Positions 44,163 through 52,096 are shown, counted from the first letter of the stretch. The stretch is DNA of 64,000 bases from Peptostreptococcus porci (GCF_009695815.1 NZ_VUNE01000001.1:620001-684000); one strand, 5' to 3'. Notes: generated by a model not told the origin, from the letters alone. Program-made: numbers and translations.

Positions 44163-44885
44163 ATGGGAGTATTATTTGGAAAAAACAGAGAGAAATTGAG
44201 AGAGTTAAAAGTGTGGGATATTTTGATTATTACGTTTATTTTGTTTTACTCTGCAATAGTTTCTTCGACTGAAGCTTTTTTGGCTACAGGCTCAAAGTCG
44301 ATAATTCAAATGGAGGAAATAACTTCGGCTCAGAATTACTATGCAATGCTGGTTCAGGGTTCATTGTTGGTTTTAGTCTTTATCTATTTGAAACTGAGAA
44401 ATTTTGATTTTTCACAGTGGAAATTTGAAATCAATATAAAGACGATATTTAGTGCAGTGTTGATTTTTATCCTAGTGGCATTAGTTATGGATTTATTTTC
44501 TCTTACTTATTTTCACTTTAGTGAAGTAGGTTCGTCAGCGGGTGCACAGTCACCGAATAGTGATTTTAGCATACTTGATATAATTTCATTATCATCTGTA
44601 TTGTATGCTTTTTTGAATGGCTTTTACGAAGAAATATATTTTATAGGTATTTGTCTTGCAGTAAAACCAGAGCATAGAAAATATTATTTCTTATTTTCAC
44701 TGCTGATAAGATTTTCTTTTCATACATATCAAGGGATTTTTCCAGCACTTGGTATATGCTTGGTGTTAGGTATAATATATTATACGCTATACACTAAATT
44801 TAAAAAAGACAATTTATTTTTATTTACATTTTCGCATACGATTGCTGACATAATAGGGCTGGGTATTATTTCATACTTTTTGTAG
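44163..44885 (+). CDS. CPBP-type intramembrane metalloprotease homologue
   Basis: A 240-residue membrane protein with about seven to eight hydrophobic segments. It matches the CPBP (Abi/CAAX protease) pattern: a Glu-Glu motif YEEIYFIG (about 155), a downstream FHTYQG (about 182) and SHTIADI (about 226) supplying the active-site histidines. The first motif usually reads EExxxR; here the Arg position is not Arg, so activity is less certain. Roles in this family include prenyl-protein processing and bacteriocin self-immunity; none is indicated by context. RBS is AGGGGG before the ATG. Confidence 0.75.
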   Translation: MGVLFGKNREKLRELKVWDILIITFILFYSAIVSSTEAFLATGSKSIIQMEEITSAQNYYAMLVQGSLLVLVFIYLKLRNFDFSQWKFEINIKTIFSAVLIFILVALVMDLFSLTYFHFSEVGSSAGAQSPNSDFSILDIISLSSVLYAFLNGFYEEIYFIGICLAVKPEHRKYYFLFSLLIRFSFHTYQGIFPALGICLVLGIIYYTLYTKFKKDNLFLFTFSHTIADIIGLGIISYFL

Positions 44886-44905
44886 AAAAGATATGAAAAA
44901 GGTTA

Positions 44906-44988
44906 TATAATAGTAGTAGGAAACATAATGCCATATTTTGTTTTACTATTTTAGTTAAATGACGTATGTAAAACATCGAAATGGCATT
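44906..44988 (+). promoter_or_regulatory. Structured leader of the YbjQ-family gene
   Basis: TATAAT at 44906-44911 is followed by a long hairpin: AATGCCAT (44927-44934) with ATGGCATT (44981-44988), and GTTTTAC (44940-44946) with GTAAAAC (44968-44974). No T-run follows, so it is not a terminator; it lies within the predicted 5' leader. Confidence 0.5.
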
Positions 44989-45034
44989 GGATCTTAGAAT
45001 GTTCTGGATGTATATGGTTTTGAGGAGGATTATT

Positions 45035-45355
45035 ATGATAATAACAACTACAAACAGTATTGAGGGAAGAGAAGTAGCTGAATACAAGGGAATAGTATTC
45101 GGAGAAGTTGTATCTGGAATTAATATTTTAAAAGATATTGGTGCAGGTCTTAGAAATTTCTTCGGTGGAAGAAGTCAGGGCTATGAAGATGAGCTTTTGG
45201 TAGCGAGAGAAAATGCTTTAAAGGAAATGGAAGACAGAGCTAGAAGCATGGGTGCTGATGCTGTAATCGGTGTAAAAATGGATTACGAGGTATTGGGAGC
45301 TGACAATGCTATGTTGATGGTTACATGTTCTGGTACTGCTGTGAAATTAAGATAA
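45035..45355 (+). CDS. YbjQ/UPF0145 family protein
   Basis: A 106-residue soluble protein of the UPF0145 (YbjQ) family, which forms pentameric rings of unknown function related to the TolB-like/dodecin-like folds. The family blocks are clear: [36 protein letters not shown] and [18 protein letters not shown]. Length is typical. The ATG at 45035 is six bases after AGGAGG; the longer frame from 44981 runs through the leader hairpin and is rejected. It is followed by the HIT gene after 24 bases, probably one transcript. Confidence 0.9.
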   Translation: MIITTTNSIEGREVAEYKGIVFGEVVSGINILKDIGAGLRNFFGGRSQGYEDELLVARENALKEMEDRARSMGADAVIGVKMDYEVLGADNAMLMVTCSGTAVKLR

Positions 45356-45379
45356 GATAGCGAGAGGAGATGCTTATTT

Positions 45380-45724
45380 ATGGATTGTATATTTTGTAAA
45401 TTAGCCAATGGAGAAATTCCGACAGATTTGGTATACGAGGACGAGAAGGTTGCTGCTTTTAGAGATGTGAACCCAGTTGCTCCTGTTCATATTTTAGTTG
45501 TTCCAAAGAAACACTATGTCAGCTTGGAAGACATTCCATTTGATGAGATGTCGATAATTGCCGATATTCATGCTGCAATAAGAAAAATTTCAGATAAAGA
45601 GGGTTTTGCTGTGGATGGATATAGGATTATAAATAACTGTGGAAAAGATGGTGGACAGGAGGTTCCTCATATTCATTACCACGTTTTGGCTGGAAAAAAG
45701 CTGACAAAACTTGTTACAGACTAA
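45380..45724 (+). CDS. HIT family nucleotide-binding protein (HINT type)
   Basis: A 114-residue histidine-triad protein; HINT members hydrolyse nucleoside phosphoramidates such as lysyl-AMP. Seen: the zinc-type IFCKLANGEIP start, the middle HILVVPKKHY and the catalytic triad HIHYHVL near residue 97-101, plus GQEVPHIHYHV context typical of HINT. Length is normal. It commonly lies near rpsU-yqeY in Clostridia, as here. Confidence 0.95.
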   Translation: MDCIFCKLANGEIPTDLVYEDEKVAAFRDVNPVAPVHILVVPKKHYVSLEDIPFDEMSIIADIHAAIRKISDKEGFAVDGYRIINNCGKDGGQEVPHIHYHVLAGKKLTKLVTD

Positions 45725-45747
45725 TCACTGATTATTTACAAAAACTA

Positions 45748-45776
45748 TTGATTAATCTAAAAAAATAGATTATAAT
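45748..45776 (+). promoter_or_regulatory. Promoter of rpsU-yqeY with internal palindrome
   Basis: TTGATT (45748-45753), 17-bp spacer, TATAAT (45771-45776). The spacer is occupied by AATCTA-N6-TAGATT (45754-45771), an inverted repeat between the two boxes, which could be a repressor site. Confidence 0.65.
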
Positions 45777-45839
45777 ATTATGGTATTAAACTAATTTATT
45801 TTAGGTTAATAAATCGCTAGTTGTAGGGAGGTGAAACAG

Positions 45840-46019
45840 ATGTCAGAAGTAAGAGTAAGAGAGAACGAATCATTGGATAGTGCGCTTAGAAGATTTAAGA
45901 GACAGTGTGCTATGTCTGGCATAATGTCAGAAGTTAGAAAAAGAGAACACTATGACAAACCTAGTGTTAAGCGTAAGAAAAAGGCAGAAGCCGCTAGAAG
46001 AAAAAACGCTAAAAGATAG
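45840..46019 (+). CDS. rpsU: 30S ribosomal protein S21
   Basis: A 59-residue basic protein of the small subunit, involved in early steps of initiation. The sequence [20 protein letters not shown] and the Lys/Arg-rich tail [17 protein letters not shown] are typical. The ATG at 45840 follows AGGGAGGTG by seven or eight bases; the GTG at 45831 is inside that RBS. It has its own promoter and leads into yqeY. Confidence 0.97.
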   Translation: MSEVRVRENESLDSALRRFKRQCAMSGIMSEVRKREHYDKPSVKRKKKAEAARRKNAKR

Positions 46020-46040
46020 TAATAAGAAGAGGTGAAGGGG

Positions 46041-46484
46041 ATGTCCCTTAAAGAAAAACTGCAAGAAGATTTAAAGTCTTCTATGAAAAATAAGGATACT
46101 TTAAGAAAGTCAGTAATTACTTTGGTTAGAGCTGCTATCAAGCAATATGAAGTAGATAATCGTGTCGAGTTAGGTGATGCTGAAATAATAGATATTATTT
46201 CAAAACAACTTAAACAAAGAAATGATTCTCTAATTGAATTTGAAAAAGCTGGCAGAGAAGATCTAGTTGAAGAAACAAAATCTGAAATACAAGTTTTAAA
46301 AGAATACCTACCTCAACAATTAAGCGAAGAAGAATTAGAAAAAATTGTGATTGAAACCATCGCCGAAGTTGGAGCCACTTCAATGAAGGATATGGGTAAG
46401 ATCATGGCTAGTATTAAGCCTAAAACTGCTGGTCGTGCTGATGGCAGAAAGATAAATGAACTTGTGAAAAAGAATTTTGTATAA
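46041..46484 (+). CDS. yqeY: GatB/YqeY domain protein
   Basis: A 147-residue protein corresponding to the C-terminal tRNA-contacting domain of GatB (Asp/Glu-tRNA amidotransferase) found as a stand-alone protein. It begins SLKEKLQEDLKSSMKNKD, contains QRNDSLIEFEKAGREDLV and ends with the helical GKIMASIKPKTAGRADGRK block. Its exact role is not known; it is usually next to rpsU. The ATG at 46041 is used; the GTG at 46032 overlaps the RBS AGAGGTG. A terminator follows. Confidence 0.95.
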   Translation: MSLKEKLQEDLKSSMKNKDTLRKSVITLVRAAIKQYEVDNRVELGDAEIIDIISKQLKQRNDSLIEFEKAGREDLVEETKSEIQVLKEYLPQQLSEEELEKIVIETIAEVGATSMKDMGKIMASIKPKTAGRADGRKINELVKKNFV

Positions 46485-46487
46485 ATG

Positions 46488-46526
46488 AAATCCCTATGCT
46501 ACTTGATGGTGTAGGGATTTTATTTA
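46488..46526 (+). terminator. Intrinsic terminator after yqeY
   Basis: AAATCCCTA (46488-46496) pairs with TAGGGATTT (46512-46520), then TATTTATG. Confidence 0.7.
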
Positions 46527-46609
46527 TGTAAAATTGAAATTATTAACTGAAATTAAATCTTGAAATAGTAAATTATCGAAAGTATACAATGATATTGATA
46601 TTGTGATAT

Positions 46610-46638
46610 TTGCAAGTATTTTATATTTATGTTAAAAT
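46610..46638 (+). promoter_or_regulatory. Promoter of the TDT-family gene
   Basis: TTGCAA (46610-46615), 17-bp spacer, TAAAAT (46633-46638) with a TGn extension. Confidence 0.6.
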
Positions 46639-46660
46639 ATATTAGCACAAAGTGGTTTTT

Positions 46661-46683
46661 ACTCAATTTTGAGTGTTTTTTTG
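46661..46683 (+). promoter_or_regulatory. Candidate attenuator hairpin in the TDT-family leader
   Basis: ACTCA (46661-46665) and TGAGT (46670-46674) with an ATTT loop, then GTTTTTTT. It lies between the promoter and the start codon. The short A/U-rich stem makes it a weak terminator at best. Confidence 0.35.
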
Positions 46684-46731
46684 TATTTTGTAAAAAACTA
46701 TATAAAATAGATTATTCGAGAGGTGATATTT

Positions 46732-47961
46732 TTGAAAGATTTTACATCCAAAATACCTACGCCAATAACATCACTAGCTCTTGGCTGGGTAATTTTAGGA
46801 AATGTATTTCAAGGGGTTAATACTTTTTTGAGCGACTTGTGTATGGTGGCATCATTGATACTTATTGTACTGACATTTGCAAGTCTGTTGTTGAACCCGA
46901 AGAAGATAATTGAAAGCTTTAAGACATCCGTTGGAATGTCGCTATTCACGTCTATCACAATGGCGTTGATGATGATATCAATTTGGATGAAGGGCGTATT
47001 TGGACAGGCAAATATTTATATTTGGGTAGTTGGAGTAATACTTCATAGCATAATACTCGTTATCTTTACTATTAGGTATGTTGTCAACTTTAACCTTAAT
47101 AATGTAACTCCGTCTTGGTTTTTGGTGTACACAGGACTTGGAATTGGAGCAATAACCTGTAGAGATTTCGGAATGATAGTTTTTGGGAAAGCTACACTGA
47201 GCTTTATTATTTTTGTTAGTGTGGTTTTGGCAATTCCGATACTTATTTCGATTTTTGTTAAGCGACAAAAGGTAAAAAATGCTTATAAGCCATTGTTTTC
47301 ATTAATTAGTGTGCCATTAGGAATTATTATACCTGCGTATATATTTGTCTCTGAAAAAGTTAGCTCTAGTACGGTGCTGTGGATGACGATTCTGTTACAA
47401 ATAATTTTCGTTGTAGTTTTAATAAATAGTTTGCTACAGGTGTTTAATGGCTTCTATCCTGGATGGTCATGCTATACTGTTAGTAGTGCAATCACATTGT
47501 ATGCGACCTCAGTTGCAAATGACTTGTTCATTTCCAAGAAGCTAAACTATGTTTTTTTCCAGTATTTGTTGGATGTAGAGTATGTAGTTGTATTTATCAT
47601 ATGTTCAATTGTATTGTTGGCATATCTAATAAACGTATTGGACGATCCGTCTACTGAAGGAACACATTTGAATTTGACAAATTCAAACCACAATAGTGCC
47701 GCTATTAATAGATTTTCGATATCTGATATATTTTCTTCAAATAATAAAGCAAAAGAAAGAAAATTGTCTAGAGAAAAAAGACGAAATAGTGTATCTGATT
47801 CTGAAAAAAATGATAAGCCTGAGAAGAAAGATGTAAGATCGAGGTCTTCTAGAAAAATTCGAGAAACAAGTAAGCGTGAAATGGAAAATCAAGTTAATAA
47901 AAAAGAAAAAAAGGTTTTTGACGAAGAAGAAATGGACAAATTTTCTAGCTTGATTGACTAG
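46732..47961 (+). CDS. TDT-family (TehA/SLAC1-like) transporter or anion channel
   Basis: A 409-residue membrane protein of the tellurite-resistance/dicarboxylate transporter family. The family opening PTPITSLALGWVILGN is clear and is followed by about ten hydrophobic segments, with SVPLGIIIPAY and NGFYPGWSCYT in the expected places. After the last segment a hydrophilic C-terminal tail of about 85 residues, rich in Lys, Glu, Ser and Arg, extends into the cytoplasm; it is longer than usual. The start is TTG at 46732, with AGAGGTGAT upstream; the GTG at 46723 is inside that RBS. The substrate cannot be read. Confidence 0.82.
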   Translation: MKDFTSKIPTPITSLALGWVILGNVFQGVNTFLSDLCMVASLILIVLTFASLLLNPKKIIESFKTSVGMSLFTSITMALMMISIWMKGVFGQANIYIWVVGVILHSIILVIFTIRYVVNFNLNNVTPSWFLVYTGLGIGAITCRDFGMIVFGKATLSFIIFVSVVLAIPILISIFVKRQKVKNAYKPLFSLISVPLGIIIPAYIFVSEKVSSSTVLWMTILLQIIFVVVLINSLLQVFNGFYPGWSCYTVSSAITLYATSVANDLFISKKLNYVFFQYLLDVEYVVVFIICSIVLLAYLINVLDDPSTEGTHLNLTNSNHNSAAINRFSISDIFSSNNKAKERKLSREKRRNSVSDSEKNDKPEKKDVRSRSSRKIRETSKREMENQVNKKEKKVFDEEEMDKFSSLID

Positions 47962-47981
47962 ATTAAAAGGATAAAAAATAT

Positions 47982-48006
47982 CTGGTAGGAACTGAATCCT
48001 AACCAG
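47982..48006 (+). repeat. First of two hairpins after the TDT-family gene
   Basis: CTGGTAGGA (47982-47990) with TCCTAACCAG (47997-48006), one bulged base. It precedes the main terminator. Confidence 0.5.
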
Positions 48007-48013
48007 TTACTGG

Positions 48014-48056
48014 AATAATGTGTAGGGTGTAAAAATCACCCTACACATTATTTTAT
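48014..48056 (+). terminator. Intrinsic terminator after the TDT-family gene
   Basis: A perfect 16-bp stem, AATAATGTGTAGGGTG (48014-48029) with its complement at 48037-48052, then TTATC. Confidence 0.8.
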
Positions 48057-48126
48057 CATAAAAAAAATATTATTAAAAGACTTTTAATATAAATTAAATC
48101 ATAGTATATTATAAGTAACAAAATTA

Positions 48127-48143
48127 GTATCAAGAATTGATAC
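48127..48143 (+). promoter_or_regulatory. Leader hairpin upstream of hpf
   Basis: GTATCAA-GAA-TTGATAC, a perfect 7-bp palindrome just before AAGGGAG (48146-48152). It may affect access to the RBS. Confidence 0.4.
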
Positions 48144-48160
48144 CGAAGGGAGATGTTTTT

Positions 48161-48712
48161 ATGAAGATAGCTATATCTGGTAAAAAAATAAAACTTACAG
48201 AGGGTATTACAGGATACATCGAAAAAAAATTTAGCAAGCTTGAAAAGTTACTTAACGACGATGCTGAATTAAGAGTTACAGTAAGTGCAAATAAGAAAGA
48301 AAAGCAAAAAGTGGAGGTTACTCTGGATAGTATTAATGGTCATATTGTCAGAGCCGAAGATGTCCAGGAAGACTTATATTCTGCTATCGATATTGTTTGC
48401 GATAAGCTTAATAGGCAGATAGTAAAATATAAAAATAAATTCAAATCGAGAACTACAGGAAATGATACCATAAGATTCGAGCAGTTTAATGAATTGGTTG
48501 AAGAGGAGATTGACGTGCTTCCAGAGGAAAATGAATTGGTATTTGAGAGAAGAAAGAGATTTAATCTTAGACCGATGAGTCCAGAAGAGGCGGTTTTGCA
48601 GATGAATTTGTTGGGGCATGACTTCTTCCTATTCAAAGATCAAGATACATTTGAGGTTTGTCTGGTTTATAGAAGAGGCGATGGTGGCTATGGTATAATT
48701 GAGCAGGATTGA
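48161..48712 (+). CDS. hpf: Ribosome hibernation-promoting factor, long form
   Basis: Dimerises 70S ribosomes into inactive 100S particles in stress or stationary phase. The 183-residue protein has the S30AE domain (1-100: ISGKKIKLTEGITGYIEKK, EVTLDSINGHIVRAED) and the C-terminal dimerisation domain of long HPF (RRKRFNLRPMSPEEAVLQMN, GHDFFLF, YRRGDGGYGIIEQD) joined by an acidic linker. The ATG at 48161 follows AAGGGAG; the frame from 48137 includes that RBS. It is usually near secA; the position between yqeY and phoH is less common. Confidence 0.96.
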   Translation: MKIAISGKKIKLTEGITGYIEKKFSKLEKLLNDDAELRVTVSANKKEKQKVEVTLDSINGHIVRAEDVQEDLYSAIDIVCDKLNRQIVKYKNKFKSRTTGNDTIRFEQFNELVEEEIDVLPEENELVFERRKRFNLRPMSPEEAVLQMNLLGHDFFLFKDQDTFEVCLVYRRGDGGYGIIEQD

Positions 48713-48778
48713 TAAATTTGAATCCTTAGAGGGTTTATATATAGAGATAATTATAATATAATTGTCTCACAGTATTTT

Positions 48779-48811
48779 AGAGGTTGTAGCAGAAATGCGC
48801 AACCTCTTTTC
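48779..48811 (+). terminator. Intrinsic terminator after hpf
   Basis: AGAGGTTG (48779-48786) pairs with CAACCTCT (48800-48807), with GC/GC inside, then TTTCC. Confidence 0.75.
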
Positions 48812-48863
48812 CTTACGTGGAATAAATAATTTTAACAAAACGAACTATGGTTAATAGAATTTA

Positions 48864-48872
48864 TGATATAAT
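48864..48872 (+). promoter_or_regulatory. Extended -10 promoter of the phoH operon
   Basis: TGATATAAT; no clear -35. Confidence 0.45.
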
Positions 48873-48911
48873 TAAAACATACAGTTTTTATAAAAAAAAG
48901 GAGTGGATAAT

Positions 48912-49910
48912 TTGATTACACAAAAGCAATTTCAGATATATGAACCAAAATTTGAAAGGGAGCTATTTGGAAATTTTGACGAAAATGTAAAGCTTATTGA
49001 AAAGAATTTAAGTATAGATGTAATATTGAGAGAGGGAAAGGTTATCTTAATAGGTGAAGAAAAAAATCTTGAAATGGCAATGAGATTGATGGAGGAGCTT
49101 CATGATATAGTTCAAAGTGGTAAATCTATCGACCGCCAACAAATCCTGTATACTATAGATTTGATGTTTTCTGGTAGTGAAGACAGAATGAAGGAACTTG
49201 AAGGTACTATTGTGATTACAAAAAAAGGAAATCCTGTCCAGCCAAAAACACATGGTCAAAAAGAGTATGTCAGTATTATTGAAAACAATGATATTACATT
49301 TGGGATTGGACCCGCAGGTACAGGAAAGACATATTTGGCAGTTGCCATGGCAGTGAAGGCATTTAAACAAGATGAAGTGACGAGAATAATTCTTACTAGA
49401 CCGGCTGTTGAGGCTGGCGAATCGTTGGGATTTTTGCCTGGTGATATGAAGGATAAGGTGGATCCATACCTAAGACCCTTGTATGATGCCTTATTTGATA
49501 TGTTTGGACCCGACAAATTTAACAAGTTTTTGGAAAGAGGTACTATAGAAGTTGCTCCATTGGCATTTATGAGAGGTAGAACTCTCGATAATGCATTTAT
49601 TATCTTAGATGAAGCCCAGAACACGACACCAGAGCAGATGAAAATGTTTTTGACGAGACTAGGATTTGGCTCCAAAGCAGTTGTAACTGGCGATATAACT
49701 CAAACAGATCTACCGAGAAATAAGCAAAGTGGATTGGTGCAAGCTATAAAAATACTTGAAGGAGTAAAAGGAATCGGATACAAGGAATTGACTGAAAAGG
49801 ATGTTGTCAGACATGAGTTAGTACAGAGAATTATCAAAGCTTATGCAAAGCACGATAAGAAAATGGAATATAAAGAAAATAAATCGGACAAAAGTAAAAG
49901 GGGAAGATAG
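48912..49910 (+). CDS. phoH: PhoH-like ATPase
   Basis: A 332-residue P-loop ATPase of the PhoH family, linked to RNA metabolism and often next to ybeY. It has an N-terminal KH-like region (1-90), Walker A GPAGTGKTYLAV (about 133), Walker B IILDEAQN (about 230), and sensor-like VTGDITQTDLP. Sequence LTRPAVEAGESLGFLPGD is diagnostic. The start is TTG at 48912, eight bases after AAAGGAG (48897-48903); the GTG at 48903 overlaps the RBS. It leads the phoH-ybeY-dgkA unit. Confidence 0.95.
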   Translation: MITQKQFQIYEPKFERELFGNFDENVKLIEKNLSIDVILREGKVILIGEEKNLEMAMRLMEELHDIVQSGKSIDRQQILYTIDLMFSGSEDRMKELEGTIVITKKGNPVQPKTHGQKEYVSIIENNDITFGIGPAGTGKTYLAVAMAVKAFKQDEVTRIILTRPAVEAGESLGFLPGDMKDKVDPYLRPLYDALFDMFGPDKFNKFLERGTIEVAPLAFMRGRTLDNAFIILDEAQNTTPEQMKMFLTRLGFGSKAVVTGDITQTDLPRNKQSGLVQAIKILEGVKGIGYKELTEKDVVRHELVQRIIKAYAKHDKKMEYKENKSDKSKRGR

Positions 49911-49920
49911 GTGAACTTTG

Positions 49921-50406
49921 ATGAAGATTATTTTAGATAATAGACAGGATGATAAGGAAATCAGTGAAGATTTATTGAAAAAAATTGAAAAAGTAATAGT
50001 TGCATGCTTGGAGTATGAGGATTATTCAGATGATTATGAAGTAAGCCTTTCTTTTGTCACAAATGATGAAATAAAAAACTTGAATAGAGATTTTAGAAAT
50101 ATAGATAAGGTTACGGACGTTTTGTCTTTTCCAATGCTGAGCGATGACGATTTTGAAATTGAATATGAAGAATATTCTTTGGGTGACATTGTGATTTCTG
50201 TTGATAGAGCCGAACAGCAAGCAATAGAATACGACCATAGCTTTGAAAGAGAAATATGTTTCCTAGTATGTCATAGTATGTTCCATCTTCTGGGATATGA
50301 TCATATGCAGGAGGATGAGGCAGAGGAAATGCACACAAAGGAAAAAAATGTATTGGATTCCCTGGGAATAACTAGAGGTCAAAAATATGAGCAAGAGAGA
50401 AAATAA
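49921..50406 (+). CDS. ybeY: Endoribonuclease YbeY (rRNA maturation factor)
   Basis: Metal-dependent endoribonuclease for 16S rRNA 3'-end maturation and ribosome quality control. The 161-residue protein has TDVLSFP and SLGDIVIS blocks and the zinc site CHSMFHLLGYDHM (H-x3-H-x5-H). The ATG at 49921 follows AGGTG by seven bases; a TTG at 49918 is an alternative. It is 10 bases after phoH and overlaps the DgkA-PAP2 gene by 20 bases. Confidence 0.96.
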   Translation: MKIILDNRQDDKEISEDLLKKIEKVIVACLEYEDYSDDYEVSLSFVTNDEIKNLNRDFRNIDKVTDVLSFPMLSDDDFEIEYEEYSLGDIVISVDRAEQQAIEYDHSFEREICFLVCHSMFHLLGYDHMQEDEAEEMHTKEKNVLDSLGITRGQKYEQERK

Positions 50407-51121
50407 AAAGAAAAACAAGAGAAAGCAAAGCTTTGTGAAATCTGTAAATGCTGCTATTGAAGGAATAATGTACACATTTAGAAGTGAAAGAAATATGAAG
50501 TTTCATTATTTTTCTTCTTTTGGGGTATTGATGGCAAGTTTATTTTTTAATTTTTCAAAGATTGAATTTATTCTATTGTTAGGTGCAATAACGCTTGTTG
50601 TGGTTACGGAAATGATAAACACTGCTGTTGAGAAAACTGTTGACTTGATAACATCTGAATATAACATTCTTGCAAAGATTGCCAAAGACGTAGCTGCAGG
50701 GGCGGTTTTGGTGTCGGCTCTGTATTCTGTCGTAGTTGCATATATACTTTTTTACAACAAATTGACCTCTCTGACAGGAAATCTAGTTTTTAGGATAAGA
50801 GAGTCCGAGCTACACGTAACTCTAATATGTATAGTTATCGTTCTTATAGCCGTTGTTGTTGTAAAGACGATTACATTTACTGGAACACCATTGAAGGGTG
50901 GAATGCCTAGTGGTCATTCTGCATTGGCATTTGCGTTGGCAACATCTATAACTCTAATGACTGAAAGAGTAGAGCCATCATCCCTATCTTATCTTATGGC
51001 AGTGCTGGTTGCACAGAGTAGGATAGAAGGTAAAATACATACATTTTGGGAGACTATGGCAGGAGCGATGCTCGGCGTATTAATAGCAATAGTCGTATTC
51101 CAGTTGGGACTTTTCTATTAA
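50387..51121 (+). CDS. dgkA: Diacylglycerol/undecaprenol kinase fused to a PAP2 phosphatase domain
   Basis: A 244-residue membrane protein with two domains. Residues about 15-125 are a DgkA-type lipid kinase: FRSERNMKFH, the catalytic VVTEMINTAVEKTVDL and AKDVAAGAVL. Residues about 140-244 match the PAP2 superfamily with GMPSGHSALAFALA and SRIEGKIHTFWETMAGA (phosphate-binding and catalytic His). Gram-positive DgkA proteins usually phosphorylate undecaprenol, so the fused protein pairs a kinase with a phosphatase on lipid carriers. The KxxxxxxRP element of PAP2 is replaced by a short KTITFTGTP stretch. The ATG lies in ybeY after AGAGGT. Confidence 0.9.
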   Translation: MSKRENKKKNKRKQSFVKSVNAAIEGIMYTFRSERNMKFHYFSSFGVLMASLFFNFSKIEFILLLGAITLVVVTEMINTAVEKTVDLITSEYNILAKIAKDVAAGAVLVSALYSVVVAYILFYNKLTSLTGNLVFRIRESELHVTLICIVIVLIAVVVVKTITFTGTPLKGGMPSGHSALAFALATSITLMTERVEPSSLSYLMAVLVAQSRIEGKIHTFWETMAGAMLGVLIAIVVFQLGLFY

Positions 51122-51131
51122 TATCAATATG

Positions 51132-51160
51132 TTTACTGTATTTATTAGTTGTGATATAAT
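51132..51160 (+). promoter_or_regulatory. Promoter of era
   Basis: TTTACT (51132-51137), 17-bp spacer, TATAAT (51155-51160) with a TGn extension. Confidence 0.65.
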
Positions 51161-51193
51161 ATACTGAGATATAGTATAAGTTAGGAGAAATAT

Positions 51194-52096
51194 ATGGAAT
51201 TTAAATCTGGATTTGTGAGTATTGTAGGTAGACCAAATGTTGGAAAATCAACGTTGATGAACAGCATTGTCGGAGAAAAAATCGCTATTATGAGCGATAA
51301 ACCACAAACTACAAGAAATACCATTCAAGCTGTTTTTACCGACGAAGATTGCCAAATTGTTTTTTTGGACACTCCAGGTATTCACAAACCTAAGAATAAA
51401 CTTGGGGAAATGATGGTAAAATCTGCGGAGGATGCATTCAAAAATGTCGATTGTATTATTTTCGTAGTTGATGATTCTAAGAAAATTGGAAAAGGGGATT
51501 CGATGATAATCGAAAATCTAAGAAAGACAAAGACACCAGTTTTTTTAGTTATAAACAAAGTTGATAAGTTTGCCGATAAGGAAGAGCTGTTTGACTTGAT
51601 AAAGATGTATGACGATTTAGAGGTCTTTGAGCAGATTGTTCCTACATCAGCGCTTAAAGGATCGAATGTAAGTCGACTTGTTGACGTAATAAAGTCTAAT
51701 TTAAAAGAAGGACCAAAATATTTTCCAGATTACATGGTGACTGACCAGCCTGAAAGGGTTTTGGTCTCAGAGCTGATAAGAGAGAAAGTATTGATGTACT
51801 TGAATGATGAAGTTCCTCATGGTGTAGCCGTTGAAATAGAAAAAATGAAAACAAGAAAATCAAACGATATTATCGATATTTCAGCAGTTATTTATTGTGA
51901 GAGAGATTCACATAAAGGTATAATCATCGGGAAAAATGGTAGAAAGCTAAAAGGTATTGGAAAGTCTGCCAGAGAAGAAATAGAGTTGCTTTTAGGAATA
52001 AAAGTAAATTTGCAACTTTGGGTGAAGGTCAAAGAAAATTGGAGAAATTCACACAATTATATTAACAATTTTGGTTTAAATGAAAATAGGGATTAG
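51194..52096 (+). CDS. era: GTPase Era
   Basis: Essential GTPase that binds the 3' end of 16S rRNA during small-subunit assembly. The 300-residue protein has G1 GRPNVGKST, G2 with TTRNTI, G3 DTPGIHKPK, G4 NKVD, and the C-terminal KH domain GIIIGKNGRKLKGIG. Length is normal. RBS TAGGAG precedes the ATG. It has its own promoter within the phoH-recO segment and is followed after 17 bases by mgtE. Confidence 0.98.
   Translation: MEFKSGFVSIVGRPNVGKSTLMNSIVGEKIAIMSDKPQTTRNTIQAVFTDEDCQIVFLDTPGIHKPKNKLGEMMVKSAEDAFKNVDCIIFVVDDSKKIGKGDSMIIENLRKTKTPVFLVINKVDKFADKEELFDLIKMYDDLEVFEQIVPTSALKGSNVSRLVDVIKSNLKEGPKYFPDYMVTDQPERVLVSELIREKVLMYLNDEVPHGVAVEIEKMKTRKSNDIIDISAVIYCERDSHKGIIIGKNGRKLKGIGKSAREEIELLLGIKVNLQLWVKVKENWRNSHNYINNFGLNENRD

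Noticed and set aside
44866-45087. 73-codon minus-strand open frame
   Set aside because: It overlaps the end of the CPBP gene, the leader hairpin and the start of the YbjQ gene; no RBS or family.
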